A stretch of 64,000 bases of DNA from NCBI GenBank assembly GCA_964371055.1, contig CAYJLF010000011.1, forward strand, positions 62,001 through 126,000, written 5' to 3'. This document shows, piece by piece, positions 59,777-64,000 of this stretch. The translations under genes and the position numbers were made by a program. Position 1 is the stretch's first letter. The number at the start of each line of letters is the position of its first letter. Origin of the DNA: CAYJLF01 sp964371055. Its GTDB lineage: Bacteria > Eisenbacteria > RBG-16-71-46 > CAIMUX01. Below the pieces are notes generated by a model. That model was not told the DNA's origin and ran no database searches. It saw only the letters and a program-made list of their open reading frames with translations.

Positions 59777-60832
59777 TCAAGATTCTTTCGCGCCGGCGGG
59801 CCGAGAGACTTCGACCACCTCCTCGAGGTCGAGCCAGTGTACGCGCGATCCATCCGCCAGGCGTCCACCTTCGTCCGGCGACCCCGCGCGCCGGAAGGCG
59901 AGTGCGAAGGGCTTCCCCTCGGGGCCGAACGCGGCGCTCGTGATCCAGCCGACGCAACCCCCCGGATTCGCGAGGATCTCGGCGCCCGGAGCGGGCAGGT
60001 GCAGGCTCTCGATCCGGGCGCGGACCAGTCTCCGTCGCACCCGCCCGCGATGATGAACACGCGCGATCGTCTCCTGCCCGAGGAAACACCCCTTCCCCAG
60101 GCTCACCCGGTCCGGCGGAACGATCTCCGGGACGAGGTCATGGGCGCCGCCGTCCAGACCATGCCACGGCGTCCCGGCCATGATCCGCGCGAGGTTGAAG
60201 GCGTTCCAGCCGATTGGCGCGACCGGGGGATCCAGCGAGGCGAGCCTCCCCTCGAAGCGACGGGCCTCACGACCGGGCACGATGCAGATGAAGTCGGCGT
60301 GCGAGATCTCCCGCACGCGAAGCCAGACGCCGCTCGCTCCGTCCGCGCTCAGGTCACCCCCCTCGCGTATCCCCTCGAGGTAGTCGAGCCCGAGTTGCTC
60401 GGCGGCAGCCGCGGAGCCCGGACCGCAGAGGTGGTAGGTCCGGTCATCCGGCGACCCGAGGTCCTCCCACGCGACGCGGGAGGCGAAGCGATGGCGATCG
60501 AGACTGGAGCGCACGACATCGAGCTGGTCCCGCCGCGCATGCAACCGCACGTGATCCGCCGCGATGTGCACCCAGAGGTCGGCGAGCCATGCGCCCTTGC
60601 GATCGGCCAGGGCCGCCGGAACCGTCCGCCCGGCCGGAAGGGCGAGATCCTGGGTCAACATCGCCTGAAGGAACTCCGTCCGCTCTTCGCCGGTCACCGA
60701 GAGGAAGCCGTCCCATGGGAACGAGATCCAGACGCACTTAGACCTCGCCGCGCGCGCCTCGCCCGGCAGGTCGCCGAGATGCACGGGCAGCGTGTGACCG
60801 AAGAGAGCGGTCTCTCCAGAATCAACGTTCAC
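59777..60832 (-). CDS. ygfZ: YgfZ/GcvT-like folate-binding protein, Fe-S related
   Basis: 351 residues. The signature SLGKGCFLGQETIARVHHRG contains the conserved K-G-C-x-x-G-Q-E of YgfZ (IBA57 in mitochondria). The protein helps IscA-type carriers make 4Fe-4S enzymes, in a folate-dependent way. Start is GTG at 60832. The IscA-type and NifS genes lie just upstream and miaB, an Fe-S client, is near, which fits. Confidence 0.9.
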   Translation of the reverse strand: MNVDSGETALFGHTLPVHLGDLPGEARAARSKCVWISFPWDGFLSVTGEERTEFLQAMLTQDLALPAGRTVPAALADRKGAWLADLWVHIAADHVRLHARRDQLDVVRSSLDRHRFASRVAWEDLGSPDDRTYHLCGPGSAAAAEQLGLDYLEGIREGGDLSADGASGVWLRVREISHADFICIVPGREARRFEGRLASLDPPVAPIGWNAFNLARIMAGTPWHGLDGGAHDLVPEIVPPDRVSLGKGCFLGQETIARVHHRGRVRRRLVRARIESLHLPAPGAEILANPGGCVGWITSAAFGPEGKPFALAFRRAGSPDEGGRLADGSRVHWLDLEEVVEVSRPAGAKES

Positions 60833-60892
60833 GGTCGCCCCAGGCGGCGGGAGAGACGCTCCGGTCCGGATCGTTCGCCCTCCGGATGCGGG

Positions 60893-61219
60893 TCAGGCCG
60901 CGAAGGACTTGCCGCAGCCGCAGCCACCCGTCGCGTTGGGGTTCTTGAACACGAACCCCTGCCCGTTGAGCCCCGAGGTGTGGTCGAGTTCCGTCCCGGC
61001 CAGGTAGAGCTCGCTGCGAGGGTCGAGCAGAAGACGTACGCCGTCCTGCTCGACCACGCGGTCGTCGGCAGACGATTCCGATTCGAAGTTCAATCCGTAG
61101 GAGAGGCCGGAGCAACCGCCCCCCTTGACGCGCACACGCAGGTACGCCTCCTCCGACTTCCCCGCCTCGGCCATCGAGCGCTTCACCGCCGCGACCGCGG
61201 CCTCCGTCAGCTTGATCAT
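60893..61219 (-). CDS. IscA/ErpA-type iron-sulfur carrier
   Basis: 108 residues. A-type carrier with the three Cys: VKGGGCSGLSYGLNFESES and NATGGCGCGKSFAA. Delivers Fe-S clusters to apo-enzymes. I use MIKLTEAAVAAV as the start (ATG 61219, GGAGAG upstream); an ATG at 61237, directly after the nifS TAG, would add six residues. The scaffold protein IscU/NifU is absent from the window. Confidence 0.95.
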   Translation of the reverse strand: MIKLTEAAVAAVKRSMAEAGKSEEAYLRVRVKGGGCSGLSYGLNFESESSADDRVVEQDGVRLLLDPRSELYLAGTELDHTSGLNGQGFVFKNPNATGGCGCGKSFAA

Positions 61220-61237
61220 TCTCTCCGCGCCTCCCAT

Positions 61238-62461
61238 CTAAGGTTGCGTCCGGCGTTCTCCGTCCCCGAGGAGGGGCCGGTCCCGATCGTCACGTCCGGC
61301 CGCCGGGCGGGACCGCAGTCGCGATGCCACCCGGATCGTCTCTTCGATGACCGCATCCACCTCGGCGACGGTGTTGAACCGCCCCAGGCTGTAACGAAGT
61401 GCGCGACGGGCCTCCTCCGCGCTCCGGCCCATCGCGAGGAGGACGTGGGACGGCTCCCGGCGACCCGACGCGCAGGCGCTGCCGGCGGAGAGGGCGACCC
61501 CGCGCAGTTCCGGCTGCATCGCCTCGGCCGTCAGTCCCGGGGGAAAGCCGAGACTGGTGATCCCCGGAAGCCGCCGGGCCGCGCTCCCATGGATCCGCGC
61601 TCCCGGGATGCCCGCGAGGATCCCCCCCTCCAGCCGCTGGCGTAAGGCCCCCACCCGGGCACCCTCGTCCTCCATCTCTGCCGCGCAGATCCCGCACGCG
61701 GCGCCGAGTCCGACGATGCCGGGCACGTTCAAGGTCCCGGAGCGCAGTCCCCGCTCCTGACCTCCTCCCTCGACCAGGGGTCGAAGCGGAACCCGCGGCG
61801 AGCGGCGACGAACGTAGAGCGCGCCGACCCCTTTGGGACCGTGGATCTTGTGGGCCGAGCAGGAAAGGAGGTGGATGCCCATCGTCTCGACGTCGATCGG
61901 TATCTTCCCGAACGCCTGAGTCGCATCGGTGTGGAAGAAGATCCCGCGACGCTCGCAGATCGCGCCGATGGCCGCCAGGTCCTGCACGACGCCGATCTCG
62001 TTGTTGGCCTGCATGACCGAGACCAAGAGCGTCTCCGGCCGGAGGGCCGCCTCGATCCGGGCGGCGTCGATCCGCCCGTCAGCGTCGGGAGGCACCTCGG
62101 TGAGAAGAGAGCCCTCGTCGCGAAGAGCCCGCGCCGGCCCGAGAAGCGCCATGTGCTCGACCTGCGAGACGACGAGATGGACCCCGGAGGGACTCCGCCC
62201 TCGGACCATCCCTCGAAGCGCCAGATTGTTCGCCTCGGTCGCGCTCCCGGTGAAGACGATCTCGTCGGCCCGCGCCCCGATCAGCCGGGCGACGCTCTCC
62301 CGGGCCACTGCGACCATCTCCTCGGCCTCCCAGCCGTAGGCGTGCCCCTGGCTGTCCGGGTTGCCGCACGCTCCCCCCAGCGCCGGTTCCATTGCCTCCC
62401 GAACCCGCGGATCGACCGCGGTCGTGGCGGCATTGTCGAAGTAGACCGGGCGATTCTTCAT
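61238..62461 (-). CDS. Cysteine desulfurase, NifS/IscS-like
   Basis: 407 residues. PLP enzyme that takes sulfur from cysteine. N-terminus VYFDNAATTAVDPRV, TGSATEANNLALRG, PLP lysine in SCSAHKIHGPKGVGALYV and the sulfur-carrying Cys in SAGSACASGRREPSHVLLAM. The ATG at 62461 is the family start; the frame is open 23 codons further. Directly followed by the IscA-type gene. Confidence 0.95.
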   Translation of the reverse strand: MKNRPVYFDNAATTAVDPRVREAMEPALGGACGNPDSQGHAYGWEAEEMVAVARESVARLIGARADEIVFTGSATEANNLALRGMVRGRSPSGVHLVVSQVEHMALLGPARALRDEGSLLTEVPPDADGRIDAARIEAALRPETLLVSVMQANNEIGVVQDLAAIGAICERRGIFFHTDATQAFGKIPIDVETMGIHLLSCSAHKIHGPKGVGALYVRRRSPRVPLRPLVEGGGQERGLRSGTLNVPGIVGLGAACGICAAEMEDEGARVGALRQRLEGGILAGIPGARIHGSAARRLPGITSLGFPPGLTAEAMQPELRGVALSAGSACASGRREPSHVLLAMGRSAEEARRALRYSLGRFNTVAEVDAVIEETIRVASRLRSRPAAGRDDRDRPLLGDGERRTQP

Positions 62462-62571
62462 CGGCGGGGTCCTCATCCCGCGGTGGCGAAACGGCCCCGG
62501 GCGGCCGATAGAGGGACGGGATCGGGGCACGCCCCGCGCCGGGTCATCGCCGGCCCGGAAAGGAGAAGAGT

Positions 62572-63168
62572 TTGGACGAAGCCCGTCATCGCAGCACCCC
62601 TCCTCAGGTGGTGTCGATTCCGCGCACGCGGCGCCTCAGCCTGCTGGCGATGGTGGTCGAGACCAGCCACCAGGTCGTCCTCGCGATCTGGACCGGAGGA
62701 CTTGCCCTTCTGGCTTCCCTCGTCGTGCCGTCGCTTCTCGGCTCGATGGAAGATCCCGCGACGGCGGCCCGGATCTCGCTCGATCTCCTCGGCCGACTGG
62801 GCCTGCTCGGATGCGGCGCCGGCAGTTTTCTCCTGCTGACGACGCTCCTCATGCACCTGCTCGGGCTTCGGGCCCGTGGCACGATCGTCGGCCAGCTCGT
62901 CCTCCTCCTGGCGATGACCACCATCGCCGTCGTCCTGCAACTCGCGCTCGCTCCGGAGGTGAGCCGGTTGATCCGCCTCGAGCCCGGCCTCTTCGAGCCT
63001 GGCGTCGCCCCGGCTCCGCTCGATCGATTCCGTCATCTGCTCGGCCTCTACCTCGGCTTCGTCCTCCTTCAGGCGATGCTCGGCCTGGCCCTGATGCTCG
63101 GAGGCGTCCGGCGGTGGTACCGCTACGTGCCGGTGCGCGCGAACGGTCCCGACATCTACTGGCCCTGA
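62572..63168 (+). CDS. Integral membrane protein, DUF4149-like
   Basis: 198 residues with four predicted membrane helices (QVVLAIWTGGLALLASLVVP, GLLGCGAGSFLLLTTLLMHL, IVGQLVLLLAMTTIAVVLQL, LGLYLGFVLLQAMLGLALML). The pattern recalls DUF4149/TMEM205-like proteins; function unknown. The start is TTG at 62572 with AAGGAG upstream. Its stop overlaps the end of miaB by 13 bases on the opposite strand. Confidence 0.75.
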   Translation: MDEARHRSTPPQVVSIPRTRRLSLLAMVVETSHQVVLAIWTGGLALLASLVVPSLLGSMEDPATAARISLDLLGRLGLLGCGAGSFLLLTTLLMHLLGLRARGTIVGQLVLLLAMTTIAVVLQLALAPEVSRLIRLEPGLFEPGVAPAPLDRFRHLLGLYLGFVLLQAMLGLALMLGGVRRWYRYVPVRANGPDIYWP

Positions 63169-64000
63169 TCCGGATCGCTGACCCCGTCCGCCCGCAGGGA
63201 GTGCGAGCTCGCCCGGGCCACGCGGACTCGGTGCAACGCCCCGGGCTCGGGCCCGCGCGGAAAGACAACCGTCTTGAAGTCCGGCGTCTTGCCGACCGCG
63301 TGATCCGCATTCCGCCGGGAGACGCCCTCGACCAGCACCTCGACCTCGCGTTTCTCCCAGTGGCGGTAGCGCTGGAGCGAGTGCTCCTCCTGCAGCGCGA
63401 TCATCCGGGCCAGCCGTTCTCCCTTCACCTCCGCCGGGACATCATCCGGCAAGCGGCGCGCGGCATAAGTTCCGGGTCGCTCGGAGTAGGCGAAGAGGAA
63501 GGCGGCATCGAACTCCACCTCGCGCATGAGCGAGAGCGTCTCGCCGAACTCCTCCTCCGTCTCTCCGGGGAAGCCGGTGATCAGGTCGGTCGTGATCGCA
63601 CCCTCCGGGAGCCGGGCACGGATCGTCTCCGCCAGGCGCAGAAACTCCTCGCGCGAGTAGCCGCGCTTCATCGCCTCGAGCACCCGGTCCGAGCCCGATT
63701 GCACCGGCAGGTGCAGATGGGGACAGAGCGACGGACGCTCCGCCATGAGCGCAAAGTGTTCGTCCCGGAACTCCGCCGGATGCGGCGACGTGAACCGCAC
63801 GCGCGGCAATCCGTCCACGCGCGAAACGGCGTCGAGCAGATCGGTGAAGGTCCGATCTTCATGGTGCCAGGAGTTGACGGTCTGTCCCAGCAGAGTGACG
63901 CTGCGCGCTCCGCGATCGATCGCCGTCCGCACCTGCCGCAGGATCTCCTCGAGCGGAAGGCTCTTCTCCCGCCCGCGAGCCAGCGGCACCACGCAAAAGG
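63156..64000 (-). CDS. miaB: tRNA-2-methylthio-N6-dimethylallyladenosine synthase MiaB, N-terminus cut by window edge
   Basis: At least 281 residues, the C-terminal two-thirds. The right edge cuts just inside the radical-SAM cysteine motif (FCVVPLARGRE is visible with its last Cys). Then VTLLGQTVNSWHHED, PHLHLPVQSGSDRVLEAMKR, TTDLITGFPGETEEEF and FAYSERPGTYAARRLPDDVP, and a C-terminal TRAM domain (VEVLVEGVSRRNADHAVGKT). It adds methylthio groups to A37 of tRNAs and needs two 4Fe-4S clusters. The similar MtaB or RimO families are less likely from the TRAM form. Confidence 0.92.
   Translation of the reverse strand, partial: FCVVPLARGREKSLPLEEILRQVRTAIDRGARSVTLLGQTVNSWHHEDRTFTDLLDAVSRVDGLPRVRFTSPHPAEFRDEHFALMAERPSLCPHLHLPVQSGSDRVLEAMKRGYSREEFLRLAETIRARLPEGAITTDLITGFPGETEEEFGETLSLMREVEFDAAFLFAYSERPGTYAARRLPDDVPAEVKGERLARMIALQEEHSLQRYRHWEKREVEVLVEGVSRRNADHAVGKTPDFKTVVFPRGPEPGALHRVRVARASSHSLRADGVSDPDQGQ

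Overview
The window is 64 kb of very GC-rich bacterial chromosome, densely packed with genes. I see no rRNA, tRNA, CRISPR array, insertion sequence or phage gene. The gene content points to a Gram-negative (diderm) bacterium. There are outer-membrane beta-barrels with a terminal aromatic residue, lipoproteins with lipoboxes, a SurA-like chaperone, SecDF and an EnvC/FtsEX module. Two traits recall the FCB superphylum and related candidate phyla (Eisenbacteria or Krumholzibacteria-like): secreted proteins ending in FlgD/T9SS-like Ig domains with PorV-like barrels, and a DUF4159/DUF4175/TPR/'asparagine synthetase B-like' cluster. The family B DNA polymerase and stand-alone MetRS-type tRNA-binding protein are compatible with that. 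The lineage is an inference; no rRNA gene is present to settle it.

Layout. 1-3.2 kb (minus): electron-transfer flavoprotein operon (etfB-etfA-thioesterase-TIM barrel, cut by the left edge). 3.4-5.95 kb: lipoprotein, alanine racemase and a tRNA-binding domain protein. 6.1-10.5 kb (plus): FlgD-type secreted protein, PorV-like barrel and arginine decarboxylase speA. 10.5-11.4 kb: a 900-base non-coding stretch with stacked hairpins, an AT-rich patch and a direct repeat. 11.4-16.9 kb (minus): barrel plus lipoprotein, then a HEAT-repeat protein and an HD-GYP phosphodiesterase that seem to share an N-terminal module. 17-21.7 kb (minus): glutamine synthetase, class II aldolase, NAD(P)HX repair enzyme, HAD phosphatase and zinc ribbon. 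22-29.3 kb (minus): a four-gene envelope cluster of poorly known function. 29.5-36 kb (minus): secD-secF, two related lipoproteins and a large barrel. 36-38.4 kb: flippase and sugar nucleotidyltransferase. 38.6-41.8 kb: ElbB-like protein and DNA polymerase II. 41.9-50.2 kb (minus): a nine-gene operon (SurA-like PPIase, S4 protein, ftsE, ftsX, envC-like, holB, ricT, tatD, rsmA) with mostly overlapping neighbours. 50.5-52.5 kb (plus): degenerate receiver plus PocR-GAF-HD-GYP protein. 52.5-56.4 kb: SpoVG, AEC transporter and a secreted M28 peptidase. 56.6-58.5 kb (minus): PTPS, GTP cyclohydrolase I and a short-chain reductase, probably a tetrahydrobiopterin set. 58.6-62.5 kb (minus): DHH phosphoesterase, YgfZ, IscA-type carrier and NifS desulfurase. 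62.6-64 kb: membrane protein and the C-terminal part of MiaB.

Promoters of housekeeping type are readable by eye in several gaps (TTGACA-17-TATAGT at 6051-6079 is nearly perfect). The -10 forms TATAGT and TAGAGT/TAGACT recur. In a few places the -10 lies only 6-8 bases before the start codon, suggesting leaderless transcripts. The window is mostly ordinary core and envelope genes. The most unusual parts are the two HD-GYP loci, the DUF4159/DUF4175 envelope cluster, the barrel with paired lipoproteins and the structured non-coding interval after speA.
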